From positions 186,001 to 250,000 of the forward strand of contig CAZSAP010000004.1 in NCBI GenBank assembly GCA_964604705.1: DNA of 64,000 bases, in the 5' to 3' direction. The translations under genes were made by a program, and so were the position numbers. Shown here one piece after another: positions 8,030 through 17,183 of the stretch (position 1 is its first letter; every line of letters begins with the position of its first letter). The notes below the pieces were generated by a model. That model did no database searches. It was not told where the DNA came from and worked only from the letters and a program-made list of their open reading frames with translations. Source of the DNA: JAAXVQ01 sp964604705. Its GTDB lineage: Bacteria; Oederibacteriota; JAAXVQ01.

Positions 8030-9448
8030 ATGAAGATTTGGTTGGTGGTGCCACCGCGTCCGCGGGCGCAGGTGTTGAATTTAATTCCTCCGTATGCCTT
8101 GGGGTACTTGGCAACGGCCTGTTTGCGGGCTGGGCATACGCCTGTAATCGTGGATGCGCCTCGGGAGCAATGGGGCGCGGCCGAGGTCGTACGCCGTGTG
8201 GCACAGGAGCGGCCGGAGGTTGTAGGCATTACGTTGTTCTCGACGGATGTGGCCAGTGCAGCGGAGCTTTGCCGTGCGTTGAAGCAACTCGCGCATCCGC
8301 CCGTGATCGTGCTGGGCGGCATTCATCCTTCGAGTTTTCCGGAAGCCACCTTGCGCAGAATTCCGGAAGCCGACTATCTGTTGCTGGGCGAAGCGGAACT
8401 GAGTCTGCCGCAATGGCTGGACATGTTGGCCCAGACCCGAACACCCTCGGTCTCGGCGTTGTCCCGCATTCCCGGCCTGGCTTGGCGCAACGGCGAGACG
8501 CTGCAGGTCAATGCCTGCGAGTGGCACGACGATCTGGATGCCTTTGGGCATCCGGCCTGGGAACTGATTCATCCCCTGCGCTATCAGAAATACCCGCCGA
8601 CGCTTTTTGTCCGCCAGCGTCCTTTTGTTCCGGTCATTACTTCCCGCGGCTGTCCATACCTTTGTACGTTTTGCGCAGGGCACAAAGTGAGCGGGCGGAA
8701 AATCCGCACGCGTTCAATGGATTCCATTTTTGCCGAATTGAGGGAATTGCGGGAGCGCTACGGAATTCGCGAGGTGCACATTGAAGACGATCATTTCACC
8801 CACTCGCGGGCGCGGGTGGTGGAGTTTTGCGAGCGCCTGATCCAAACGAAATGGAACCTGACCTGGACCATGCCCAACGGAGTGCGCTTGGACACCTTGG
8901 ATGCAGAAATGCTGGCCCTCATGAAACGCGCCGGGTGTTACTTGCTCATTCTCGGCGTGGAGTCCGGATCGGACCGCATCCTCGCGCATATGCGGAAAAA
9001 GATAACTGTGGCCCAGGTGGAGGAGAAAGTCGCGCTGGTGGCGCAGGCGGGCATTTTGCCGCATGCGTTTTTCATGCTGGGGTATCCTGAGGAAACCGAG
9101 GCGGATTTCCAAGCTACGTTGGATTTGGCGTTGCGTCTGCCGTTGATTGGGGCGCATTTTTCCAGCTATCGTCCTTTGCCCGGAACCCAGAGCAGTGAAG
9201 AATTGGTGGCGCGTGGAGAGATTACCCCGTTTGAGGATGCACCCACGCAGGGAACGTTTGCTTCGGTGGTGTATGCCCCCCGCGGCCTGAGCCTGGAGCT
9301 GGTGAAACATTGGCAACGCCGCATGTTGCTGCGGTTCTATCTGCGTCCGCGTATTCTAGGGAGATATGTTGCGGAGGCGTTGCGTCATCCTGCGGTAATG
9401 GTGAATGTGTTCCGGCGGGCCTGGCGGTATTTGATCGGGAACGGATGA
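8030..9448 (+). CDS. B12-binding-type radical SAM protein
   Basis: A 472-aa protein of the same overall plan as the preceding radical SAM gene but clearly divergent from it. The N-terminal cobalamin-binding-like domain starts MKIWLVVPPRP and includes VVGITLFSTD and VLGGIHPS. The cluster motif CPYLCTFC gives Cys208, Cys212 and Cys215. The core continues with EVHIEDDHFT, LILGVESGSDRIL and FFMLGYPEETEADF. The family acts on lipids, tetrapyrroles, hopanoids and natural products; the substrate here is unknown. It starts after element C. It is convergent with cydB, and the 45-bp gap between them shows no clear terminator hairpin. Confidence 0.86.
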   Translation: MKIWLVVPPRPRAQVLNLIPPYALGYLATACLRAGHTPVIVDAPREQWGAAEVVRRVAQERPEVVGITLFSTDVASAAELCRALKQLAHPPVIVLGGIHPSSFPEATLRRIPEADYLLLGEAELSLPQWLDMLAQTRTPSVSALSRIPGLAWRNGETLQVNACEWHDDLDAFGHPAWELIHPLRYQKYPPTLFVRQRPFVPVITSRGCPYLCTFCAGHKVSGRKIRTRSMDSIFAELRELRERYGIREVHIEDDHFTHSRARVVEFCERLIQTKWNLTWTMPNGVRLDTLDAEMLALMKRAGCYLLILGVESGSDRILAHMRKKITVAQVEEKVALVAQAGILPHAFFMLGYPEETEADFQATLDLALRLPLIGAHFSSYRPLPGTQSSEELVARGEITPFEDAPTQGTFASVVYAPRGLSLELVKHWQRRMLLRFYLRPRILGRYVAEALRHPAVMVNVFRRAWRYLIGNG

Positions 9449-9493
9449 ACCGCGGTACGGCGCACCCGTTCCCGGGGAGAGTGCATGGGCGGA

Positions 9494-10510
9494 TTAGTAG
9501 CTTTCTGCTCCGAGTTTGACCTTCCCACGGAAAATTCGGTACACCACAATGGTATAGATTAGGACAATGGGAACACCAATCAAGGCAATGATGAACATGA
9601 CCATGAGTGTTTTGGGTGTGGAGGAAGCATTGTAGATGGTCAGGCTCTGCGCCAGATCGAGGGTTGACGGCACCAAGCGGGGAAAGAGCGCCGTGAAGCC
9701 CAGGCCCAAGAGCGTGGCAATGGACGCGGCCGAGGCTCCCCAGGCCCGTCCGAATTTTTCCGCTTTCAGGAAAATGGGGACGAGCAGGACCGAACCCCAG
9801 AACCCAATGAAGGTCATCCAGAAGAACGGCTTCTTTAACAACCCTACATATAAAAATTTGGCTGAGAAGAAGGTGAGGCAGAGCACGGCCATCACCAGGA
9901 GGATGAGTGCCATCCAGGCCATGGGGGCGATTTTGGCCATGCGGGCATGCAGGGCACCCTCGGATTTTAAACCCACATAGATCGCCCCATGTTGCACAAA
10001 GGCGGCCAGCCCGACCAACCCGACCAGGATGGCGTAGGGATTCAACAAGGTGAAAAAGTTCCCGGCAAAGCCACCCTCGGCCGTGAGCGGCAGTCCGCGC
10101 AAGATATTGCCAAAGGCCACGCCGACCAACAACGCCGCCACGGTACTGCCCAGTCCAAAGGCCCAATCCCAGATCGCTCTCCAGGTAGGGGAATCCACCT
10201 GCCGGCGGAACTCAAAGGAAACCGCGCGGGCAATTAAGGCCACCAACAGAAGCATGAGCGCAATGTAGAGGCTGCTGAAGACATACGCATACACCGGGGG
10301 GAAGGCGGCGAACAAGGCGCCGCCGCCGGTTAAGAGCCAAACTTCATTACCGTCCCAGACCGGGGCAATGGCGTTGATGTTCACCCGGCGTTCGTCTTCG
10401 GTGCGGGCGAACAGATGCAGCATGCCCGCTCCCAGGTCAAAGCCGTCGAGGACCGCGTATCCGGCCAAGAGCACGGCAATCAGCAGAAACCAAATGGCAT
10501 TCAAGTCCAT
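9494..10510 (-). CDS. cydB: Cytochrome bd ubiquinol oxidase subunit II
   Basis: A 338-aa integral membrane protein. The N-terminus has the conserved GYAVLDGFDLGAGML helix and then PVWDGNEVWLLTGGGALFAAFP, both diagnostic of CydB. The remaining segments are hydrophobic helices typical of the family. CydB is the structural partner of CydA in the inner-membrane quinol oxidase that reduces oxygen to water, usually with high oxygen affinity. It lies two bases downstream of cydA on the minus strand, so the two are co-transcribed. The pair is functionally unrelated to the surrounding glycan genes and runs against them. Confidence 0.95.
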   Translation of the reverse strand: MDLNAIWFLLIAVLLAGYAVLDGFDLGAGMLHLFARTEDERRVNINAIAPVWDGNEVWLLTGGGALFAAFPPVYAYVFSSLYIALMLLLVALIARAVSFEFRRQVDSPTWRAIWDWAFGLGSTVAALLVGVAFGNILRGLPLTAEGGFAGNFFTLLNPYAILVGLVGLAAFVQHGAIYVGLKSEGALHARMAKIAPMAWMALILLVMAVLCLTFFSAKFLYVGLLKKPFFWMTFIGFWGSVLLVPIFLKAEKFGRAWGASAASIATLLGLGFTALFPRLVPSTLDLAQSLTIYNASSTPKTLMVMFIIALIGVPIVLIYTIVVYRIFRGKVKLGAESY

Positions 10511-10512
10511 GA

Positions 10513-11841
10513 TTAGGCCACCTCCGTCAGGTCATGGTGCACATGGGTGCGTACGCGTTTGGCCAGCAGGAACACATAGAGGCAGCCCAGGATAAAGTAG
10601 ATCGCGCCAAAAAGAATGAGGGAGAACAAAATTTGCCCGGCCGAGACCGAGAGGGAAATTGCATCTCGGGTGCGGAGGATGTTGTATACGATCCAGGGTT
10701 GCCGTCCCACTTCGGCCGTGATCCAACCCAATTGGCAGTTGATGACTGGCAGCGGTATAAAGAGCACCAGAAGGAGGAGGTACCAGGTGCTCTGCCATAA
10801 TTGTTTGCGCATAAGCAGGAAAACCCCCAGGAGGCTTAGCCCAATAAATGCCAACCCCATCCCGATCATGATGTGGTACGACATAAAGGGGAGGAAGATG
10901 GGCGGCAACTGATCGGGCTTGAACGCATCCAGACCCGGGATGGTGGTTTTGGCAAACCCATGCGCCAGCCAGCTGGTGACATGCGGAATTGTAATGAGCG
11001 GCTTGATGCCCGGAGGATCGGACTGGGGCATTCCCAGCAGGACCAGCGGAACATCGTCCGAGGTGTGGTTGATGCCTTCAATGGCCGCGAATTTGGCCGG
11101 TTGGGTTTTGACCACCTGTTTGGCATGCATGTGTCCAGAGTGGAATAAAGCCAACAAGGAAAAGAGGGCGGCCACGAGGATCGAGACCGTAAGCCCGGTG
11201 CGCCCGACCACGGAATCGCGTTTTTTCAAGATGAGATACGCGGCAATTCCGGCCATGAAAAAGGCGCCGGTGATCATGGCCGCATCCATGGTGTGCAGGA
11301 AGCGGGGAATGGTCGAGGGATTGAAGACCGCGGCCGCGAAGTTGGTAAGTTCGGCCCGGTTGTTTTGGATGACAAAGCCAGCCGGTGTCTGTTGCCAGGA
11401 GTTGGCCACCAGGATCCAAAAGGCGGAGATGGTGGAACCCACGGCCACCATAAGTCCCGAAAACCAGTGCACGCCCTTCGAGACCCGGTTCCGCCCGAAC
11501 AGGTAAAGGCCCATGAACGTGGATTCAAGGAAAAAGGCAATGACGGCTTCGGCCGCCAGCGGGGCGCCAAAAATGTCACCGACGAATTTGGAATACTGCG
11601 CCCAATTGGTGCCGAACTGGAATTCCATGGTAATGCCGGTGGCCACACCGACGGCAAAGGTGATGGCCAGGAGCTCTCCAAAGAGCTTGGCGGTTTTAAC
11701 ATACACGGGATTTTGGGTGCGCCATCCTAAGGTTTCCAAAACCACTAAAATCCAGGCCAGCCCAATGGTGATGGGTGGGAAAATGAAGTGGAATCCTACG
11801 GTCATGGCAAACTGAATGCGTGCGAGCAATACCGGATCCAT
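10513..11841 (-). CDS. cydA: Cytochrome bd ubiquinol oxidase subunit I
   Basis: A 442-aa membrane protein with the CydA landmarks. A haem-ligand His is at position 18 (TVGFHFIF). MEFQFGTNW and AAEAVIAFFLES carry the conserved glutamates, RFLHTMDAAM holds the second haem His, and GRQPW is present. The loop between the haem-binding helices is short, so it is a short-Q-loop type. The Met-ligand region reads SYHIMIGMG, with His where E. coli CydA has Arg, a pattern I associate with short-loop or CioA-like members. An AAGGAG-type ribosome-binding site lies 8 bases before the ATG at 11841. It catalyses quinol oxidation at the inner membrane together with CydB. Confidence 0.95.
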   Translation of the reverse strand: MDPVLLARIQFAMTVGFHFIFPPITIGLAWILVVLETLGWRTQNPVYVKTAKLFGELLAITFAVGVATGITMEFQFGTNWAQYSKFVGDIFGAPLAAEAVIAFFLESTFMGLYLFGRNRVSKGVHWFSGLMVAVGSTISAFWILVANSWQQTPAGFVIQNNRAELTNFAAAVFNPSTIPRFLHTMDAAMITGAFFMAGIAAYLILKKRDSVVGRTGLTVSILVAALFSLLALFHSGHMHAKQVVKTQPAKFAAIEGINHTSDDVPLVLLGMPQSDPPGIKPLITIPHVTSWLAHGFAKTTIPGLDAFKPDQLPPIFLPFMSYHIMIGMGLAFIGLSLLGVFLLMRKQLWQSTWYLLLLVLFIPLPVINCQLGWITAEVGRQPWIVYNILRTRDAISLSVSAGQILFSLILFGAIYFILGCLYVFLLAKRVRTHVHHDLTEVA

Positions 11842-11996
11842 GGAATCAACTCCTTTTTAGTTAGTGAATGCTTTAGTATCGGCAGGGTGCCGTGGAAATT
11901 TATTTTATTCGCCTCGGGAGCGTGCGTATAGTTTTTTTTGATGAATTTGATCATCGGCGCTTGGTTCGGGGGTCCGTCGGGAGTTGGAAAAAAACA

Positions 11997-12025
11997 TTGG
12001 GTTTATTCTGGTTTTGAGGCATAAT
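11997..12025 (+). promoter_or_regulatory. Possible promoter of the 12086 operon
   Basis: TTGGGT (11997-12002), a 17-bp spacer and CATAAT (12020-12025) form a moderate sigma70-like match, about 60 bases before the start codon. It lies in the 244-bp divergent gap with cydA. The rest of that gap is AT-rich, with no further confident site. Confidence 0.32.
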
Positions 12026-12085
12026 GAGCGCAATTTTTGAGGTTTTATCATAACTGGAGTTGCTTCTTTAGAAGGAGTTACAGGA

Positions 12086-14380
12086 ATGACAAGTGTGGGT
12101 GTTTTTATTTGGCAATTTCTCTTGGCCTGGCTTTTGGTGGTATTGGCCATCTACTTGCCCGGGCGCTTGCTGCTGCGAGGATTGCGCTTGGTCTTGATGC
12201 CCCTGGAACACATGGTGGTCTCCTTGGTGGGCGGCGCCGGGTTGTTGGTGCTGGTGTATTGGGGCATGTCCCTGGCGCATGTGCAGTGGCTGCTCTGGGC
12301 CTATGTGGCACCCATGGCCGGGATTGAGAGTTGGTATTTGTATCAGCGTTACCGGCGCGAAGGCGCCTTGTTGCGGGCCGAGGTGGAAGTTCCGAACACA
12401 GAACGCTTGCGTGAGTTCTGGCCTTTGTTTGCGATCATGGCCCTGGGTGTCTTGGCCCAGTCGCGTTACAATTTTTGGACCGTTTGGCCCCATGCCAAGG
12501 GTTTGGATCTCTTGGCCTGGCAGGCGACCGATGCCCCTTGGCATGTCTTCAATATTTTCCATTTGTCACGCACCTACCCGATCGAGTTGGCGGGGTTCTC
12601 TGGGACCACTTTGACCAACTATCACATGCTCTCGCACTTGCTTTGGGGTGCCATCTTGAACTTGGTGCCCATCCTTGATCCTTGGCACTTGTACCTGCGG
12701 GTCTCATCGGTTTTTTACTCGGGCTTATTGACCTTGTGCGCCTTTGTGGCCGCCCGCGCCTGGTCGGGGCGCATCCGTACCGCTTACCTGGCCTCGGGCC
12801 TGGTGCTTTTTGCCGGCAACTTTACGTATTTCATGCCGCTTCTGTTTGGGGCTGACAAGTTTTTTCTCTGGGATTCGATCTTCTGGGTTCAATCTCCGAT
12901 GGGCAATATGTTTAACCCGGGGGTCGTTTCCTCGTTTTTGTTTCTGTTCATGGGACTCTGGGCCTTGACCCGCTGGGTTCAGCAACGGCGTTGGGGCTAC
13001 CTGGTCATGGTGGCCCTCCTGTGGGGCGTCTTGCCGGGCTTTAAAGTATACCCAGGCATGCTCATGCTCATTGCCTTGCTCATGGTCGCGGTGGTCCAAG
13101 GTGTTTGGAAACGCGATTGGAGCTTGGGGTTGGCCTGGCTGGCCGTGCTTCCGGTTTTCTTGTTTGTGTTTCTCCCGCCGAACACACACTCGGCCTCGAT
13201 GATCAAACTGCTTCCGGGGTTCAACTTGGGGACCATGTTGGTGGCGCCGGACCGCATGGCCTTGATGACGTCCTACGACCTCAAGCTTTTGTATGCGCAC
13301 CACAAATGGCTGGTGGCTCTGATCATGGGCGGATTGTTCCTGGTGTTTGTGGTAGGGAACTTGGGCATGCGGGTGATCGGGTTGCCCGCCATGCTCCGGT
13401 CGTTCTTTGATTTCCGCAAGGCCGATCCCGTTTTGTTATTCATTACCTTAGTGACCATGGGTGCGTTTACGGCGCCGGTCTTGTTGGTGCAATCCGGAGT
13501 GCAGTGGAACACCGTACAGTTTGCCTATTTTGGAATCGTGCTTTCGGCGCTCCCGGCGGCCAAGCAGTTTTGGGACTGGGTGGACCCGTGGGCGCGCTGG
13601 AAGCAGTACCTCTTGGTGGCGTTGGTGATCGCCCTGGGGTTGCCCAGCACGGTGCAGTCCCTGTGGGTGGTGAATTTCAATGCGCACATGGACCGTCCCA
13701 TTTACGACGCGCTCATGTGGTTGAAGAACACAGGGACTTTGAAGGAAAATGTTGTGCACCCCTTGCCCGACGCGTACAACAGCGAGGAAGGCTTTCAAAA
13801 GCTCATGCGCAATCAAGTTCGCGGGAACATGACCTCCATGAAGGCTTGGGATCAGGAAGCCAAGGCGTTTGCCTCGAACCCGGGCACAACGTCCACGGCG
13901 CAGGCGCTGGTCTCGGCCCCCGGCGCGAGCCTTACGGCCCTGGCGCAGGCACCGGGAACCACCATCACGTCCGCGGCCCTGGGCACCACGTTGGTGGCCT
14001 CACAGGTTCAGGCCGTTGGAACCACCCCTGTGGCCGAGGGGAGCACGGTTACGGCCAAAGCGCCCCCCACCACGTGGGATCGGGAAGATTCGTTTTTTGT
14101 GGCCGCGACCACGTTTAAAAACACCTATTTGGAAAGCACCGTGACCTCGCAGGTCATTGGTTGCCCGGTGGAGGAGCGCGCGCGGGACATTCGTTATTTC
14201 TATGAGAAGGCCGATGCGTTGGAAGCGCGCGCCTTCTTGGAACGCGGGCATCTCACCTATGTGTTCCTGTATCCGGGCATGACCTTTCCGTTTCCTCCTG
14301 AAGGCGTGCCCCTGGCGTTGGTCTTCCAAAACAGCGCGGTGCGCATTTACAAATACATTCCGCGGAAACCTTGGGAGTAA
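12086..14380 (+). CDS. Large polytopic membrane protein, GT-C-like, with Thr/Ala/Gly-rich insert
   Basis: A 764-aa protein with about a dozen hydrophobic segments over residues 1-540. An outward-loop region has TDAPWHVFNIFHL and TLTNYHMLSHLLWG, resembling the D/H-rich loops of GT-C-like and YfhO-like bacterial membrane proteins. A soluble C-terminal part follows. Residues about 597-663 are a low-complexity stretch with recurring PGTT/LGTT/VGTT units, unlike anything else in the window. An AAGGAG ribosome-binding site lies 9 bases before the ATG. It begins a three-gene operon with a second GT-C-like protein and a methyltransferase. A role in transfer of lipid-linked sugars outside the inner membrane is inferred from fold and neighbours only. 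Confidence 0.7.
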   Translation: MTSVGVFIWQFLLAWLLVVLAIYLPGRLLLRGLRLVLMPLEHMVVSLVGGAGLLVLVYWGMSLAHVQWLLWAYVAPMAGIESWYLYQRYRREGALLRAEVEVPNTERLREFWPLFAIMALGVLAQSRYNFWTVWPHAKGLDLLAWQATDAPWHVFNIFHLSRTYPIELAGFSGTTLTNYHMLSHLLWGAILNLVPILDPWHLYLRVSSVFYSGLLTLCAFVAARAWSGRIRTAYLASGLVLFAGNFTYFMPLLFGADKFFLWDSIFWVQSPMGNMFNPGVVSSFLFLFMGLWALTRWVQQRRWGYLVMVALLWGVLPGFKVYPGMLMLIALLMVAVVQGVWKRDWSLGLAWLAVLPVFLFVFLPPNTHSASMIKLLPGFNLGTMLVAPDRMALMTSYDLKLLYAHHKWLVALIMGGLFLVFVVGNLGMRVIGLPAMLRSFFDFRKADPVLLFITLVTMGAFTAPVLLVQSGVQWNTVQFAYFGIVLSALPAAKQFWDWVDPWARWKQYLLVALVIALGLPSTVQSLWVVNFNAHMDRPIYDALMWLKNTGTLKENVVHPLPDAYNSEEGFQKLMRNQVRGNMTSMKAWDQEAKAFASNPGTTSTAQALVSAPGASLTALAQAPGTTITSAALGTTLVASQVQAVGTTPVAEGSTVTAKAPPTTWDREDSFFVAATTFKNTYLESTVTSQVIGCPVEERARDIRYFYEKADALEARAFLERGHLTYVFLYPGMTFPFPPEGVPLALVFQNSAVRIYKYIPRKPWE

Positions 14381-14382
14381 GC

Positions 14383-16224
14383 ATGCTGCACGATGAACGT
14401 TCGCAATCCATGATGGCGTTGTTGCTTTGGACCTTGAGCGGCGTGGGGTTGGGCGTGTACGCGGCGTTTGGGTTTGGGCGGTTTTGGCTGCCCGCCGGGG
14501 TCCCGCATCCGGCGCTTGCCTTGGGCACCTGGCTGGCGTGGGCCCTGGGCGGCGTGCTTGTGGCGTGGGCGCTGGGTGAAGGCACGGCCCGGTTGGGCGT
14601 GCGTGTTCTGGGTTTGCCATTGACCCAGGCCCGGATGCAATCGGCCTGGATTTGGGCTCCGCTTTATTTGTTGATCGTAGGCCCGGTTTTTGCCCCGATC
14701 TTCCTGCGCGTGGGCGGTCAGTTATCCCTGGATGTGTTGGGGAAGATTCAATGGCCGGGACATTCGGGTTTTGTCGAGTTCACACCGGCCCAATACCTGT
14801 ACCTGCTCTGGGCCGGTCCCTGGTTGGTGCTGCCCTGGTTCAGTCTTTTGGGTTTGAGTGTCTGGCAATGGTGGCGGAAGCTTGCCGAGCAGCCGGCGCC
14901 GGCGTTTGTGTCGCGCCCCATGCTCCTGCTCGTGGCGTTTGTGTTTTATCTGGGGCTGGGTCTTTGGACCACCACGGTGTATCCGCCCACCGGGGACGAG
15001 CCCCACTACCTGCTTATGACCCACAGCCTGGTGCAGGACCATGATCTGGACTTGGCCAACAACATGGCCCGCCAAGATTTTCGCGCCTTTTATCCGTCCG
15101 CGACTCTGGATTTTCACGGCGTGCCGGCTGCCGATGGACGGCTCTTCTCAAAACATTTTCCCACATTGTCATTTTTAGTCGAGCCCGGGTATGCTGCCTT
15201 GGGGCGTTTCGGCGCCGTGTTGATTATTTTGCTTTCAGCCGCGGCCATGGCCGCGGTGGTGCATGAAATCATTCGCGCCTTGGGGTACTCGGCGCCGGAA
15301 GCGTTCTTGGCCTGGGGCGTCATGTTGGTCAGTGCTCCGCTGGGAACGTATTTTGATTTGATCTACACGGAGCTCCCGGCGTGTTTGATCCTGGGCTTGG
15401 GCGTCCTGGCGTGGCTCCGCGGCGGCACGCGCGGCATGCTGGGCGTGGGCGTGGCGGCGTTGCTCCTGCCGTGGATGTACTCAAAGTATCTGCCCTTGGC
15501 CGCGTGCCTGGGGCTTTCCCTGGTTTGGATTCCACGCCGGAATACCCGAGTCCTCATGGGCGTGGCGGCGGCGGCACTGCTTACCGGGGGAGTGTACCTG
15601 TGGTTTTTTAAAACCTGGTACCAGGCTCAGTTGACCAGCGGGCACTACGGGGAGTTTAATTCGTTGTTCTCGCTCACCACGCTCAACCATGCGCTGGGCT
15701 TGTTGCTGGATCGCGACTATGGGTTGGTGGCCACGGTGCCGGTTTTGTTGCTGGCGGTCGCGGGCTTGTTGTTCGGGCGTGTTGAACACAGACCGGTGCG
15801 GATTTTCTTAGGTGCGCTGTGGGTGGTACAATATGCCTTCATGAGCTTGTTTGTGGATTTTACCGGGAGTTCGTCCATGCTTTCGCGCAATGCGTTTCCC
15901 GGGATCGTGCTTGTATTTGCCCTTGTGCCCGAGGGCGTGCGTGCGCTCGCTCCCTTGGGGCGCGGCCGCAGTGTCCTGGTGGGCCTTCTGACCTTGGGCA
16001 GTGTGGGCGTCACGTTTCTGTGCACGGCCTGGCCCATGTTGCGCTATCTGGCCCCAAAGCAGCAACTCTGGGCGCGGCTGCCTTTGGTCCCGACGCTCTT
16101 TCCAAGTTTCACGGGGGCTGTGGGCACGGGGACCTATCTCTGGGGAGCGGCCTGGTTGGTGGTCTTGGGTATGGGTTTGTACGGTGTGAAGCGTCTGCGG
16201 GAAGTGCAGGTGACAACGCGATGA
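14383..16224 (+). CDS. Polytopic membrane protein, GT39/PMT-like glycosyltransferase
   Basis: A 613-aa protein with many membrane segments. After a long N-terminal membrane region, the loop at about residues 204-220 reads TGDEPHYLLMTHSL, then HDLDLANNM and FSKHFPTLSFLVEPGYA. This GDEPHYL... pattern is common in bacterial GT39/ArnT-like proteins, where the acidic residue after the first segment is thought to be catalytic. It likely transfers a sugar from polyprenyl phosphate to an outer acceptor. The start at 14383 is 2 bases after the previous stop and has GGGAG 5 bases upstream; a TTG at 14371 is in frame but inside the neighbour. Its stop overlaps the next start (ATGA). Confidence 0.77.
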   Translation: MLHDERSQSMMALLLWTLSGVGLGVYAAFGFGRFWLPAGVPHPALALGTWLAWALGGVLVAWALGEGTARLGVRVLGLPLTQARMQSAWIWAPLYLLIVGPVFAPIFLRVGGQLSLDVLGKIQWPGHSGFVEFTPAQYLYLLWAGPWLVLPWFSLLGLSVWQWWRKLAEQPAPAFVSRPMLLLVAFVFYLGLGLWTTTVYPPTGDEPHYLLMTHSLVQDHDLDLANNMARQDFRAFYPSATLDFHGVPAADGRLFSKHFPTLSFLVEPGYAALGRFGAVLIILLSAAAMAAVVHEIIRALGYSAPEAFLAWGVMLVSAPLGTYFDLIYTELPACLILGLGVLAWLRGGTRGMLGVGVAALLLPWMYSKYLPLAACLGLSLVWIPRRNTRVLMGVAAAALLTGGVYLWFFKTWYQAQLTSGHYGEFNSLFSLTTLNHALGLLLDRDYGLVATVPVLLLAVAGLLFGRVEHRPVRIFLGALWVVQYAFMSLFVDFTGSSSMLSRNAFPGIVLVFALVPEGVRALAPLGRGRSVLVGLLTLGSVGVTFLCTAWPMLRYLAPKQQLWARLPLVPTLFPSFTGAVGTGTYLWGAAWLVVLGMGLYGVKRLREVQVTTR

Positions 16225-16913
16225 CCATGCCCCTGGACACATTGGAAAAACTTTCCGCTGCGAAAAATTACAATCAATGGGTGTACGAGCTTACACGCCC
16301 CCATCTGGGCTTGCGGGTTTTGGAAGTGGGGTGTGGCATTGGGAACATGACGGAGTTTTGGCTGAAGCATGCCCGCGTGATGGCCACGGACATTAACCCG
16401 GTTCACCTCAAGGAAGCCGAGGCTCGCTGGAGCAATCGCGATCAGTTGGTCACCGGACTTTGGGATGTGGCCGAGGCACCTTCACACACCGTGCGTGCCT
16501 TTGCACCGGACACCGTGGTATGCATCAATATTTTGGAGCATGTGCTGGACGATGCGCGGGCCTTGCGCAACATGTTTGACCTCCTGGTGCCGGGTGGGAA
16601 GCTTGTGCTCTACGTACCGGCGCTCACCCAACTTTACGGCAGCTTGGACAAGGAGCTGGATCATCATCGGCGTTATGCCAAACAGCAAGTTCGTACCTTG
16701 GCCGCAGGCGCGGGGTTTACAGAACAGACGCTGCGCTTTGTGAATGGGCCTGGGATTTTTGGCTGGTGGCTGAACAGCCGCGTGCTGAAGCGTACGTATT
16801 TTTCACCGCATCAAATTGCCATCTACGACCGGTTGATTCCCGTGATCAAAGCTGTGGAAGACATCGTGGCGCCACCGTTGGGGCAGTCGCTGTTGTATGT
16901 GGGGCAAAAATAG
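16221..16913 (+). CDS. Class I SAM-dependent methyltransferase
   Basis: A 230-aa protein. VLEVGCGIGNMTEF at about residues 33-46 is motif I, ATDINP is the acidic motif II, and TVVCINILEHVLDD with LVPGGKLVLYVPA completes the class I fold. DHHRRYAKQQV near residue 150 is typical of Methyltransf_23/11 proteins found in polysaccharide loci. It is coupled by an ATGA overlap to the upstream GT-C-like gene and ends just before inverted-repeat element B. The acceptor is unknown; methylation of a glycan or its lipid carrier is the contextual guess. Confidence 0.85.
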   Translation: MTMPLDTLEKLSAAKNYNQWVYELTRPHLGLRVLEVGCGIGNMTEFWLKHARVMATDINPVHLKEAEARWSNRDQLVTGLWDVAEAPSHTVRAFAPDTVVCINILEHVLDDARALRNMFDLLVPGGKLVLYVPALTQLYGSLDKELDHHRRYAKQQVRTLAAGAGFTEQTLRFVNGPGIFGWWLNSRVLKRTYFSPHQIAIYDRLIPVIKAVEDIVAPPLGQSLLYVGQK

Positions 16914-16931
16914 CCGTTTCGTAAGTACTTC

Positions 16932-17143
16932 AGGCGCGAAGCATTTGTTCTTTTTAGAAAAATTAGGTCCAATGCTTTGCTGAAGCGGTAATCAAGGGAG
17001 CCGCCGTCGCCATGACCAAGCGCTTTAAACACTCGTCCGAGTGTTTAAAGGCGGGGTTCGACGTTAACGCCAGCAGGTCAGCTACTTGGGGGACGAGACA
17101 TGAAAGACCTAATTTTTCTAAAAAGAACAAATGCTTCGCGCCT
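16932..17143. repeat. Long inverted-repeat element B (212 bp)
   Basis: Perfect 38-bp inverted arms (16932-16969 and 17106-17143) flank a spacer of about 136 bp. The spacer contains a second palindrome at 17023-17050 (13-bp arms, 2-bp loop). The element is bracketed by near-identical direct repeats, TTCGTAAGTAC (16918-16928) and TTCGTAAATAC (17143-17153), which look like a decayed target-site duplication. It fills the 270-bp gap before the GTG start at 17184. Confidence 0.75.
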
Positions 17144-17183
17144 TCGTAAATACAGCTCACTTAAGCAGGAATAGGAGTCGAGT

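Noticed and set aside
9449..9493. Bidirectional terminator between the convergent radical SAM and cydB genes
   Set aside because: No convincing stem with a T-run can be drawn in the 45 bases.
11930..11960. FNR-like site upstream of cydA
   Set aside because: Two TTGAT units occur here but as direct repeats four bases apart, not as the inverted TTGAT-N4-ATCAA palindrome.
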